From: Cudoniella acicularis
Taxonomy: Eukaryota > Ascomycota > Leotiomycetes > Helotiales > Helotiaceae
Length of the DNA: 61,734 bases
Direction: 5' to 3'
NCBI GenBank assembly: GCA_013054445.1
Contig: JAAMPI010000133.1
Coordinates: 1 to 61,734 of the forward strand
Shown here in pieces: positions 1 through 10,579 of the stretch (position 1 is its first letter; every line of letters begins with the position of its first letter). The notes below the pieces were generated by a model. That model had not been told where the DNA came from. It did not search any database and saw nothing but the letters and a program-made list of their open reading frames with translations. A program made the position numbers and the translations under genes.

Positions 1-593
1 GCCAGCTCCGTTGTTCAAGCTATACCTAGCTTCGCGATGCCTCCCTATTCGGCCGATACCTTACGTGCGAGCTCTGCCGGAAGAAGAACTCGAAAGCCGT
101 CATAAGCAGAAGAGTAAGAGCTTCGAGAGTAAGAGGAGCGTGATAAGGTGAGGAGGTAGAGAAGGAAAGAGATAGTAGAAGAGAGTAGGAGATTTAGGGA
201 GAGGTGGCGAGAGAGAGGAGGCAAGAAGTATAAGGACGAGGAGAAGCTCTTTTCGATTTACAGCCGGCCGGTTACCTATATAGAATAGAGTGGTTAGCAG
301 GTAAAGAAGAAGGATCTAGAGAGAGAGAGGTTAATAAGGGAGAGCCTAGATCAGTAGAGGTTACGGGCAGAGAAGAGGTTAGAAGAAGAGAGACGAGAGA
401 AGGAGAGAGAAGGGTAAAAACGAGTATATATAGAAGAGGAATATTACTTCTGTGATGTCTATTAATTCTAGGCTCTATAGGCTATATAGGTTTAGGATCT
501 ACGGGTGTAATACTAAGCTTACGGATAGTCCACGTGACTTACGGGCATATCACGTGACACACGACTCATAGCATAGTCTACAGCCCCGCAGGG

Positions 594-639
594 CGAGCTT
601 TGAAGCGTCGTGAGCCTTGGCGAACAGCTTCAAAGCTCG
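594..639. repeat. Perfect 13-bp inverted repeat (hairpin) in transposon flank
   Basis: CGAGCTTTGAAGC at 594-606 is answered by its exact reverse complement at 627-639, leaving a 20-base loop. It lies about 200 bp before the first recognisable transposase codons. It may be part of the terminal region of that degenerate element or of a nested one. The DNA from 1 to about 590 is purine-rich and stop-riddled, and I recognise no gene in it. Confidence 0.5.
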
Positions 640-844
640 TAAGACTCAATCCTATTAAGCCCTCTTCGAGACAATCTAGATAGGGATTGGCCTACTCCTG
701 CGCGCGTAGTAATTCGAGCTTTATATACGTGATAGATTTTTATAACGCGAAATCGTCGATAAGACTAGTGTGCCACGACAGTCAATTCGGACGATATTAA
801 GACAAGAATCTAGCCGGCGATCTCGAAAAAATAAAGTTTATAAG

Positions 845-1740
845 CCTTATTTAATGTCTATAAGAGAGATTTGCCGCTATATTCGCTATATCGTAAAAGA
901 CTAGTCGACGCGCCGGCTGTCATTTTCGCAGGTCAAAGCCTAGCTAGGAGTTGAGGCCTCTGTTCGAACTATCCGTCGAGAACTCCGCCGCGTAGGCTAC
1001 CGCCGCTATATTATATGCCCAAGACCCTATATATCACGCCAACAAGCTAAGAAGAGATTAGGATTCGTATTAGAGCACCGGTGGTGAGGAACAACGGACT
1101 ATATAGCATATAGGGATGATGGCAAGCCTAGGGGTGACTAGCGGAAGGTGATTTGGTCGGACGAAGCTACGTTTGAGGTTAGGAAGAGTAGAAGGATCTA
1201 GGTTATATAGAGGGTAGACGAAAAACGCTATACGAATTGTATACGGTCGATATATAGGTCAGGGAGGTTTTCGGTTATGATTTAGGGGGCTATTAGATAG
1301 GATTATAAGTCGGAATTGATCTTTATAGAGAAGCTTCCTAAACATAAGGGTGTTTGCTCTAAGGCCTATCTCGAACAAGTTCTAGAACCTATAGTTTTCC
1401 CGCTATTTAAAGAACTCGGGCTAGAGTATATCTTTATAGAAGATAGTTTAAAGGTCTATATAGGGCATGCCCGGCTTCTACGGCTATAACACGGCATTCG
1501 CGGCTTTTATTAGCCACCTTCTTTTCTAGATTTAAACCCGATCGAGAAGGTTTGGCGCTAGATAAAAGAAGAGCAAAAGAAATTACTATATATGCTAAAA
1601 AATAGGGAGGATATACGTAGGGAGCTTTAAAAGCTTTAGGATCAGGTAGATCTACGCGACTTTCGACATTATACGGAGCAATTAACCTATAAAATTAAGG
1701 ATATGAATAAAATACGTAGATTAGCTACTATTAATTAATT
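845..1740 (+). pseudogene. Degenerate Tc1/mariner-type transposase (RIP-like decay)
   Basis: This is a dead DDE transposase relic on the plus strand. Around 1146 the frame reads V-I-W-S-D-E-A-T-F-E, the first catalytic Asp block of Tc1/mariner transposases. Near 1430-1475 it reads Y-I-F-I-E-D-S, the second Asp block. Near 1525-1560 it reads F-L-D-L-N-P-I-E-K-V-W, the conserved S/F-x-D-L-N-P-I-E box. Upstream (845-1020) is a plausible helix-turn-helix stretch. Stops are frequent between and within blocks, many being TAG/TAA where conserved Gln, Arg or Trp would be expected, in very AT-rich DNA. That pattern fits repeat-induced point mutation (inference). Element termini were not resolved. Confidence 0.8.
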
Positions 1741-2789
1741 TATATTCCGAACTTTAGCTTAAAATAATATAAATCGTAATTTTAGTGAGTTTTAAAAGTA
1801 AGGGGGTCATTTTCGTGGTTTTCGCTTAAGTAGGCGTAGAGTAATAGCCCCTACTCTTATATGATAAGAAGGAAGTTCCTTTACCGTATTAAGCGTTCTG
1901 TTTACTATATCAGCCTAGATAGCTAGATACTCGGAAGATCTCAGCCTTACTGAGTAGGCCTGCCCTGATCCCGGATAGCTTCGAAAAGTGGAGTCTGCCT
2001 AGTTGGTACCACCTCTAGGGCATCGGAAGCAGTAAGGTTGACTTTAAGAGTATCACCTATGTATCTTATAAATGATTCGTTCTAAGTTTACCGGTAAAAA
2101 GAGGTATGACTTACATTTCTTGTTGTTTGTCGACATGCTGTTACGATCCTTGAGGATGAAGACGGATTTGAGGTTGAGCTGAAGGAGGTGTCGCATAATC
2201 TCCTGTCGACCGTTTCAAGAAAGGGGGCTGAAGCTGAAGCAAGCCATGAACGGTTTTTGCCGTTGGCGCTGATATAACATCTTTTCACTGGCCTCTCTAT
2301 ATATAAGCGCCTGGAATCTCATTGCTTTTTGGTCTGAGTTCATTTCCAATTGCGCCTTCTATTCTGCGATCTAGTCTTGCCCCTGAACATGTGGTTATGC
2401 CCCGCTCACGTGACACGTACCACAGAAAAAGTAAGATTGGAATCCACGACTAACGAGCCATAATGATGATGCTTGCTTTGGTGTTATGAAAGGAACTGAT
2501 ATAGCCTGAGTTATGTTACATTTTATTGCTTGTATTGATGCTTCAAGCTTGGCCTCCTGGAGCAACACCTAAAAGCCGTGCTATAATATAAAAATTCATG
2601 GAAGGAGAACGAAACAACGGCGAGTGCTTTTTGTACAAATATTTTGATCTTTACAGAGTTGATTGTATTAGTGTTTCCTATAGGAATCGAAGCAGAGTCT
2701 GATTGACTTTGGCAAGGGTTGAGAATACAGCGAGCAGATCATGCTATTATTAGGGACAATATCTCATGCATCTGTCTCTAAGTTTAACA
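1741..2789. other. Gene-poor spacer between transposon relic and dehalogenase
   Basis: No gene is supported here. A short minus-strand open stretch at 2088-2288 ends exactly at a GTAAGT donor-like site, but its protein is Ser/Thr-rich, matches nothing I know and has no partner exon. The last part (2690-2789) is the downstream flank of the dehalogenase. Confidence 0.5.
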
Positions 2790-3689
2790 TCAAAGCCATG
2801 CCGCAATTTCAGTTCCAATCTTATGCGGATGATCTTCCTCCAAGAAATGCAACCCATCCCCAACACAAACACCCTTAACCTCCCTCAACGTCTCCAAATA
2901 CCACTTCGCCTTCTCCTCCGTAATAATCCTCCCAGGCTTCGCCCAAAAGAAAAGCTTCGGAGTATCATTCACCAATAACCAATCATGATACCTCTCCACA
3001 ATATCCCAAACATCTTTCGGATGACCCTCAATCGGGATCTCATTCGGCCACCTATACACCGGCTCTCGAGAAGCCTTCTCCAAGAATGGCGCACGGTAAT
3101 GATCATGTTCAGCTTCGGTTAAAGTGCGAAACATCCCTCTTGTCAGAACCTGCTCAACAAACATGTTTTCTTCAATAATCATTTGTCTCCCTTCAGCAGG
3201 ATCACGGAATTTCTTAAACATTGCCTGAGCAGGCCCAGCCAATTCGTCCCAACTAAGATATGGTCGAACGAATTCCGACAACACGAGGCGGGAAATACGG
3301 CTTTGGTTAAGGAACGCCCAATTGAGGCCTAAAGCAGATCCCCAGTCATGAACAACGAGGATGAGTTTCTCCGTCGGGAGAATAGCGGAAATGAACGCGG
3401 CGAGGTATTCAGCGTGATTGGTGAAGTGGTATGGGATGGAAGGTTTTCCAGATTGGCCCATGCCGATGAGGTCTGGTGCGATACAACGAACGGTGGGACT
3501 AATGTGGGGAATAATGTTACGCCAGATGTATGAGGAGGCAGGATTACCGTGGAGGAAAAGTGCGACTTCCTTGCGATTTGTTTTTGGGCTTCCGGTGTCG
3601 ATATAAGTCATGTAAGAATCGAGAACGTCAACCCGCTGAAGCACGAAGGGAAAATCGGCGGAGACATTTGTTTCAAAGGACTGAGACAT
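2790..3689 (-). CDS. Haloalkane dehalogenase (alpha/beta hydrolase)
   Basis: A 299-residue intronless alpha/beta-hydrolase. It predicts hydrolytic cleavage of a carbon-halogen bond in haloalkanes, giving alcohol plus halide. The whole DhaA/HLD-II signature is visible: HGNP with halide-stabilising Asn49; HDWG with nucleophile Asp115 and halide-binding Trp116; Glu139 in SEFVRP as catalytic acid; His281 in GLHF as base. Length and motif order match bacterial enzymes end to end. The open frame extends 41 codons further upstream, but that stretch is low in homology, so the Met of MSQSF (3689) is chosen. There is no signal peptide, so it is probably cytosolic. The lack of introns in an intron-rich window and the bacterial-like sequence suggest an origin by transfer (inference). 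Related epoxide hydrolases lack this Asn/Trp pair, so the dehalogenase call is strong. Confidence 0.9.
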   Translation of the reverse strand: MSQSFETNVSADFPFVLQRVDVLDSYMTYIDTGSPKTNRKEVALFLHGNPASSYIWRNIIPHISPTVRCIAPDLIGMGQSGKPSIPYHFTNHAEYLAAFISAILPTEKLILVVHDWGSALGLNWAFLNQSRISRLVLSEFVRPYLSWDELAGPAQAMFKKFRDPAEGRQMIIEENMFVEQVLTRGMFRTLTEAEHDHYRAPFLEKASREPVYRWPNEIPIEGHPKDVWDIVERYHDWLLVNDTPKLFFWAKPGRIITEEKAKWYLETLREVKGVCVGDGLHFLEEDHPHKIGTEIAAWL

Positions 3690-4948
3690 TGTGCGGAGTT
3701 TGGTGAAGTGCTTGAATGAATAAGTATATATTTTGGTTATAGGAAAGCCTTTACGTTCGTCTTCTCTCCTTATATACACTCGAAATATGATGGACTTAAA
3801 GAGCGGAGACAAATCTATCGCCTTGCCTTATATATACTCGAGATAATATGGAGTTAGAGAACGGAGATAGATCTACTTGGTATGATGCAAAGTTAACTCC
3901 TTCCCGAGCGGAATTCCACCTTAGCTATGTCCTAACAGCGTAAACAACTCGACTAGGCTCCATCCTACCCCAGACTCCACAAGATGCTAGTCCCCTTCAA
4001 AACTTATCGGGGCCTCGTAAAAGATTACACGCCGAATGACTCACCATTAAGAATCATTTTCTTTTGCTAGGTTCGAGTGGATAGACAGAACTAATACGCT
4101 TATTTATTCGTCCGAATTCGTCCGAGTTCAGCCGAAACGGGAAAAATAACTCAATTTGTGTGATGTGGTTCGCTTACCTGCCAGGTGGCGCCCGTCACGT
4201 GGCTTGGATGGTCGTCGGATGTTGTTGAAGTGTGTGCCTGGCAGCCTGAGGCTACTATGGCACCCAGCACGTGCTTCAGGGCACGTCTCACTTGTAGTCT
4301 AGAGGTGTGGCCCGACGACCTGATCTTTTGATTCTGTACAGTTGATAATATACTTGATTTACCCCAACTGAGCCCTCCGGACGATCTCTGTGTTCCTATT
4401 GCTTGTGTTGATGATACCACTCATCCGACCAGCTGGAGTCGACCAAATCTAATAGATGTCCGGAATGATGTCGGTGGCAAACCTCCAACATCCAGGATCA
4501 TGGTTCTGGGGCACTTGATACGTGGCACGGGATGCCAGATAATCCCATTGATTTCTATCATCATTGGGCCTTGGCATCGAACCCCTATCGGCAGCAGATA
4601 GCTAATAAAAAAGGGGCTTCTCTAGACCCCCCGGGGCCAGAGATTAGTTCTGTACTGAATCTTCTTCTTCTTACACGTGGCTTCTTTGCCTACCAACGCC
4701 TCCTCCTCACAATAGATTTTAAATATTTTAAAAGATTTTAAGTTTTAATTTATATATATTTATCTTAAAGATTAAGCTTTTATTATTTTTTTTTAATATA
4801 TATTTAGGTTAATATTATAAAATAAGTAATTAAAAAAATTAAGAAATTATAATTCGTGATTATTTAATTATAAAGATTCGCCTAAGGAAAAGAAAGTAGG
4901 AATTTAAGTAGAGCGGAAATTCAAGTGGGAAGTCGACTAAAGCCTATG
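3690..4948. other. Intergenic, partly degenerate repeat DNA
   Basis: No supported gene. From about 4150 to 4720 the sequence is less AT-rich and contains a short minus-strand open frame (4151-4420) that resembles no family. A stretch at 4700-4890 is strongly AT-rich. Sequence near 4405-4430 (minus strand) includes TGGTATCA, reminiscent of an initiator-Met primer-binding site of LTR elements, but no LTR ends or polymerase motifs accompany it. Confidence 0.4.
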
Positions 4949-6778
4949 TTACATGAACGCTCTTTCCTCGGACATGGCCACCTTGAACAAATACCTCAAC
5001 TTTAAATGTTCCAGGTGATAGGAAATGTATTCGTTAAACTGGTATCCTCTCTTATAACTGTGGTTATTTCCCAGTTTTCCATCAGGCTGTTAAGAATGAC
5101 ACTTTAGCTCACTATATTTCTGCACTCCTAGTATATGCAGGGCGGGTCTAGTCGAAGAACTTAATGAAATTGCAAACTCACCATCTTGACCCCCTTTAAT
5201 GCTAGGTGGATGGAACCAGCATCCTTCCACGTCTTATAGCCCAATTTGCCGACTACCTTGGTTGCAATACAATTATGCTTCTTCGCTAGCTCGGAAGCGT
5301 TGAAGTCTTCAGAGTCGATCTCATGTATTGGGTTACCAAGGTCGGCTTCAACGAGTAATATGAGCCCAATGCCACCGCTGAGGGAGGCGGCACAAAATCT
5401 GGCAGCTTTGAATGAGGTCTCTGCGAGATGCTGCAACAGCTAGGGTTAGTAGTTTCTTCTTCAAGAACGATTGCCAAGAGTTCTGCGACTAGCTTCGGGG
5501 GGTTTTATCCGCAGAGAGACTACATCTGCTCCTGATATAGGGGTAAGAAACAACTCGAGAAATTGCTCACAACGCCTTTGCCAAAAGGATAGGCAATGTC
5601 TGGAGCCTCTAGATGTTACATGGATTAGATCAGACTGCTGAAAAGTTTGTCAGAGGGGATGAGAAAGGAAACTTGCCTGGGGGCGCAATACGCAGACCCT
5701 GAGAAAGAATGCCGGCGAAATTAGTTGTCCTCGATCCGTGCCAGAGGAGCAATCGATTCGAATCCTTAATCTTATTTATGCTCTTCTCAAACTTCTCATG
5801 CTCCTTAGCTCTTTCGAGACGGAAAATGTCCTGAAGGCTGAATTTTACACCATGATTTGCTGCGCTCGAGTAAAGAAGATATTCCTGCAGCTCTTTATAC
5901 TCGTCTGACTTATGGTCTACAGCTTTGAGCTCCTTCATTCCCAGCCGCTGAAAGTAAGAATCTAATGGGTTAACGAATGTCGAGTATTTGGACTCGTCAG
6001 CGGCGCGCATGATGGTGTTCATCACTTCCATGTTGGCCAGTGTGTTCAGTATCGTGACCTCCTTGCGCAAGATGCCATCATTGTCAAGGATAGGTGGTCG
6101 ATTTTCGCCGAACGCACGAGGGATAGTGGAGTAGTATTTGCTCGTCCACTCTTCGATCACCTGAAGACAGAGAGCTTAGTAGAGTTCTGTTCATGTGCCG
6201 GGGCGTTTTAGGTTATCTGACTTGATCTCGATCTCTACCGTACTTATTTTGAGCGAGACTTGGGCGTTTGATGAGGTTTCCAAGTTCCTGAAGCTCTTCG
6301 AATCCTTTTTTTTATTGCTGCTTTTCCAAGTTTGTCTATGGGAATTTTGTGGCTATTGTAACCAATATTTTCCAACATAGAGATGTGGTGATTCTCACTG
6401 TAAAACTATTAGTCCTACCAACAAGTGCGTGAGTAAATGCAGGAGTCGAACTTGAAGATCAGTTCCATGAGCCTCTGTGTTGCAATGTCAAGTCGGCTCA
6501 TGGCTTTATTACTATGGTCATTTTCAATTGCAGCACTGTCGTTATCGATATCACCGTCAATTTCGTAAATTGTCTTAATGATCGTGTGCTTGTTGGCTTT
6601 GGGCCCATCGATGTGTACATAGACATTGCCTGGTGCGTATATCAGCAACGAGCAGGATAAGGTTGTCACTTAAATTACCACCATCCTCGAACCACTCATC
6701 GACAGAGACCTGTGTTTGAGTTGCTTCAGCACCGTTGTCTGTTTTCTCCCTCCTGGCCTCATTTACCTTTGGAGGCAT
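4949..6778 (-). CDS. PARP-like ADP-ribosyltransferase, frameshifted, WGR domain largely missing
   Basis: Seven exons give a PARP homologue: 6778-6679, 6629-6452, 6397-6222, 6160-5677, 5608-5571, 5430-5182 and 5086-4949. The N-terminus MPPKVNEA leads into what looks like the two edges of a WGR domain with the middle deleted. Then comes the PARP regulatory helical domain (SRLDIATQRLMELIFN), then the catalytic domain with LLWHGSRTTNFAGILSQGL. The triad His is present in WHGS and the catalytic Glu in FNEYIS. The triad Tyr position (GKGIYF in PARP1) reads GKGVHL, a Tyr-to-His change. Exon lengths sum to one base too many: an 8-T run at 6306-6313 (A8 in sense) must lose one base to join the helical domain. 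The intron at 5609-5676 is GC-AG. No BRCT is seen. It may be a decaying pseudogene or an assembly error in a divergent gene. The family poly- or mono-ADP-ribosylates proteins, usually nuclear. Confidence 0.8.
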
Positions 6779-7487
6779 AATCGCGCTGGTACGGCGGGGA
6801 AAACAAATCTCAGCAATAATTTCATCAACACAATTGTCACGGTTTAGGTCGAGCAAACGGTAGCTTTATTTGACTTAACTTCTGCAAAGAGAAGAAGAAC
6901 TAATTTCAGGACTACGGAGGTAAATATTTGCTCCTGCAGCTCGGTTTTCTCTTTTTCCCCTAGCACTATGTTTACTGGCTCAGGAGAGCCTGCCGATGCC
7001 TCAAGGCTGATCCCGTGACAACAATGAGAGAGAGGGGCAGAATGACGGAAAGAAAAGTCAAATAAAAATCCCGAAGCATCTCGAGACTTCGATGCAGGCA
7101 AAGAATGTGTTGCACTGGGGAGTGCCCTCGATTGTTTTCGGTGGGGCTTCAAACCTGTTTAACCGCCCCTCGAGAGAGGCACGCTCGAAAGCATTACAGC
7201 AAGATGATGGAGCGTGCGCTTCAATAGCTGCATATAGCCAAAGTCCACGGTGCTGTCTTATCTTGGGCCCATGTCAGTTTCCGGAGATCCTGCCTACATT
7301 TTGTCTAACTAGTAAAACTACCTACCAGTACCAGAGTGCAGTTGTAAATTTAAGCGTCTGAACTTTATGAATAAATGCCGCGCAGATCATGTCTTGCTGC
7401 ATCCACGAAGAAAATATTCGCAATTGCCCCTTGAATTGACGACATCAGGTTCATCCTAGGGCCAGGGCCAGGATCGCCATTGAGCTG
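6779..7487. other. Upstream region of PARP-like gene, no gene recognised
   Basis: Open frames at 6844-7152 (minus) and 7092-7361 (plus) overlap each other and resemble no family. I regard them as chance frames. The segment presumably holds the PARP-like promoter. Confidence 0.4.
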
Positions 7488-7687
7488 CGGAATGGGTACC
7501 CGTACACGGACCAGCTGGTCCGTGCCTAGCCGTGCGTCGGGTAAAGCCCTAAGTTATTTTCTTAATAAATATTGTATTTTCGTAATCGGCTCGAAATTTA
7601 TAGTTCTATATAAAAATCTGTATTAGATTTAGCTTAGAAACAAAAGAGAAGCACGGACAAGTGGGTAACCCACGGGTACCCATTCCG
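7488..7687. mobile_element. 200-bp inverted-repeat element, copy 1
   Basis: A non-coding element bounded by perfect 16-bp terminal inverted repeats: CGGAATGGGTACCCGT at 7488-7503 and its reverse complement at 7672-7687. Inside the left end is a perfect 20-bp palindrome, CACGGACCAGCTGGTCCGTG (7505-7524); inside the right end is GTGGGTAACCCAC. The core is AT-rich. A second, clearly homologous copy lies in inverse orientation at 48873-49068. Small size, terminal inverted repeats, no coding capacity and dispersed copies fit a MITE-like non-autonomous element. The mobilising superfamily is unknown and no clear target-site duplication is seen. Confidence 0.8.
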
Positions 7688-8058
7688 AGGTCTTATCGCC
7701 ATCCATGGACGAAGCGCACCCAACCGTGGACGGCGCAGCACCAGAAGTACTGACCAGGTTAACAATTAATTGCCTTGCCGCACAAAGCTGTGCAGAAGCG
7801 GGGGACGCACAATAAGTACAACACACCAGACATTGCATAAACGACATCGTATCAGAGCCTCGCTAAGTCGCGTGGGGGAACAGGTGCCCTGGGGCATGTG
7901 GCGTCAGACAGTGCATTTACGATTCTACCTCTTCCAGACACCGCAGTAAGTTCCACAGGTCATGGGATTTACATCAAGCCTCTATCTATATACGTAGCTA
8001 TTGTCACTATCGAATTATAGGCCATATCCACTGTGAATACGCTCAGCGAAAGATACCA

Positions 8059-10357
8059 GTGTCTTTGCCCTTCAACATGGCAATCGATAAGCCTGTAACT
8101 TCCGGTTCGGATTCCATCATCTGTCCATCAGCTTTCCCTTGCTACGGGACCCAGTCCCCGAAAAGCCCAGTTACCGTGACTACCACGACATTGAACAATA
8201 GCAGCAGAATCGACACTGGAGACAATCCGTTCGCCGACCCCGAAATTGCCGAGCTGTACCGCCTCGTCTACGAGGAAGCTCAGTATGAGTGTCGCCATGT
8301 CTTCGACCCCGAGTTGGTCTGGACACCCGAGGAGGAGAAGCAGATCGTTCGTCGTATTGATTGGCGAGTGTGTTTTTGGGCTGTAAGTACAATATGATCC
8401 CGTTGATACAATACCTGCCTACTGACTGACTATGTACCAGTGTGTCATGTTCTTCGCCCTCCAGGTGGACAGGGGGAACTTATCCCAGGCACTTTCGGAT
8501 GACATGCTCACAGATATCAACATTACCACCAACAGTCCGTCTTTTCTTCTCTCCTTAATTTTGTTTGATCTCTTATCTGCATCACAGAATAACTGATCAA
8601 GACCATTGTAGACTATAATGTGGGAAACACGATCTACCTGGTCGCCTTCGTCTGCGGCGAGTTTCCCTCGCAGCTGATTTCCAAGAAAATTGGCCCGGAC
8701 CGTTGGATCCCAACCTTGATCACCCTCTGGTCCATCGTGGGCATGTCTCAGTCAGGCCTGAATGGGAAGAATGGCTTCTATGCTACACGGGCTATCTTGG
8801 GACTGCTGGTGGTTAGTTGATTGATGCTGACGCAATCAATGCTAACCCGCCAATAGGGGGGGGTTCGTCCCGGATATCGTCTTGTGGCTTTCATATTTCT
8901 ATACGAGTAGAGAACTTCCTATTCGTCTAAGGTAAGAAGGCTTTCAGGATTCTCTTCTTAGATGCCGCGATACTGAATTTCTGGGCTTCTAGTTTCTTCT
9001 GGACATCTATATCTTTAACTGGTATCATAACTTCTTTCATGGGCTTTGGAATTCTGCATATGCGAGGGGTAGCGGGATGGGCCGGTTGGAGGTAAGCAGG
9101 CCTAAATTTAATTCTCATGACGTGCATCCATGGTTAGCCCTGACTTTTCTTCAGATGGCTTTTCTTATTAGAAGGCTTTATTACCCTCCTAATCGGGATC
9201 GCCTCCTACTTCATGATGCCCGCCTCTGCCGTACAGACTAAAGCATGGTATCGCCCTAATGGATGGTTCACTGAGCGCGAGGAAGCTATTGTGGTGAATC
9301 GTGTCCTCCGAGATGATCCCTCAAAAGGTAAGTGTCTAGATTGCATCATGTGCTTCCATGCTGTTCCTTCTTGAACTTCAGTCGCGGTTGACCTTGGCCA
9401 AGGTGATATGCACAACCGCCAAGCCATCACCCCAAGTCGCTTATGGGCCGCTTTGAAGGACTATGATCTCTGGCCCATATACGTGATCGGGTTTTTCTCA
9501 GACATTCCACCAAGTCCAGTCGGCAACTACTTGACCCTCATCCTCCGAAGTCTGGGATTCAGCACGGTAAGAAACCCCCCTCAGTATAGGTCCTTTCTCT
9601 TTGAAAAATCAACAGCAAACCCTACAACCCCACTAATAACACCCCTCTTCTAGTTTAATACCAATCTCTTAACCATCCCCTCGAGCGTGGCCCACATTAT
9701 AACCCTACTGACCATTACCTGGCTGAGCGAGCGCTTCAATGAGCGCACCTTCTTCGCCATGGCGCAGAACCTCTGGACGCTGCCGTGTCTGCTTATGCTA
9801 CACCTCTGGTCTGGCGTAGTAAAGGACGCCTGGGGCACATACGCCCTCGTGACGGTGATCCTCAGCTTCCCATACTCGCACGCCATCATCGTCGGGTGGG
9901 CCTCCAAGAATTCGAATAATGTTGGGACGCGGAGTGTGTCGGTTACGATTTATAACAGTACGCTTTTCTTCCCTTCTTACTTGAGCTCGTCCATTCAAGG
10001 GTTTTTGCAATCATTTGTGAAATGCCCCTGACTGACACATTGCAGTAATGGTCCAGGCAGGCAACATGTACTCGAACAACATCTATGTAGCCGATGACGC
10101 ACCGCTGTACCGGAACGGAAACCGGACCCTCGTCATTATCAACTGCGCGTGTCTCGCGATGTTCGGGTTCACGAAGCTGTACTATGTTTTGAGAAACCGG
10201 CACCGCGATCGGATTTGGGTTGCTATGTCCTCAGAGGTACGTTCTATTTACTTGCTACACGGACAATAATATTAAATTTATATAGGAGCGTTACGAGTAC
10301 ACACGCTACGCAAAGGAGACAGGGAGCAAGCGATTGGACTTTAGATTTGCACACTGA
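8059..10357 (+). CDS. MFS permease, ACS (Dal5/allantoate-like) family, one-base frameshift
   Basis: A ten-exon member of the anion:cation symporter family (allantoate, nicotinate, vitamin or carboxylate uptake at the plasma membrane). Exons: 8059-8382, 8441-8534, 8612-8811, 8857-8931, 8993-9091, 9155-9327, 9403-9566, 9654-9957, 10046-10236 and 10286-10357. The soluble N-terminus ends in EEKQIVRRIDWRV. TM1 carries ALQVDRGNLSQALSD, TM4-5 carry GGFVPDIVLWLSYFY and TSRELPIRLSFFW, and RGVAGWAGWRWLFLLEG is typical of the family, as is the NVGTRSVSVTIYN helix. The exons total 1696 nt, one base too many. The surplus sits in an 8-G run at the 3' splice site (8856-8863), where six G after AG would keep frame and seven are present. 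This is an assembly error or a broken gene. The substrate cannot be inferred. Confidence 0.9.
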
Positions 10358-10579
10358 AAGGCAGGTTTTTTTTTTGAATGAGATTATCACCTAGGGTAAG
10401 CTCGTCTAAGTAAAAGACCGCGTGAAATAAGTTTAGCCACACTTAGAGCTTATATAGACTATACCTTATTAAAATCTTAAAGTTATACATTCTTGCTTTT
10501 TTTTCAAGTGAAGTTCATTATAAGCCTCTATATAAGCAGGACTGTCAGGTCGGTTCTCTGCAGACGTCTAAATTATTAT

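Noticed and set aside
2088..2288. Short minus-strand exon candidate ending at GTAAGT
   Set aside because: No downstream exon in frame and no similarity; one donor-like site is not enough.
4151..4420. Minus-strand frame with TGGTATCA, considered as LTR primer site plus gag
   Set aside because: No LTR pair, no polymerase or protease motifs, and only a partial primer-site match.
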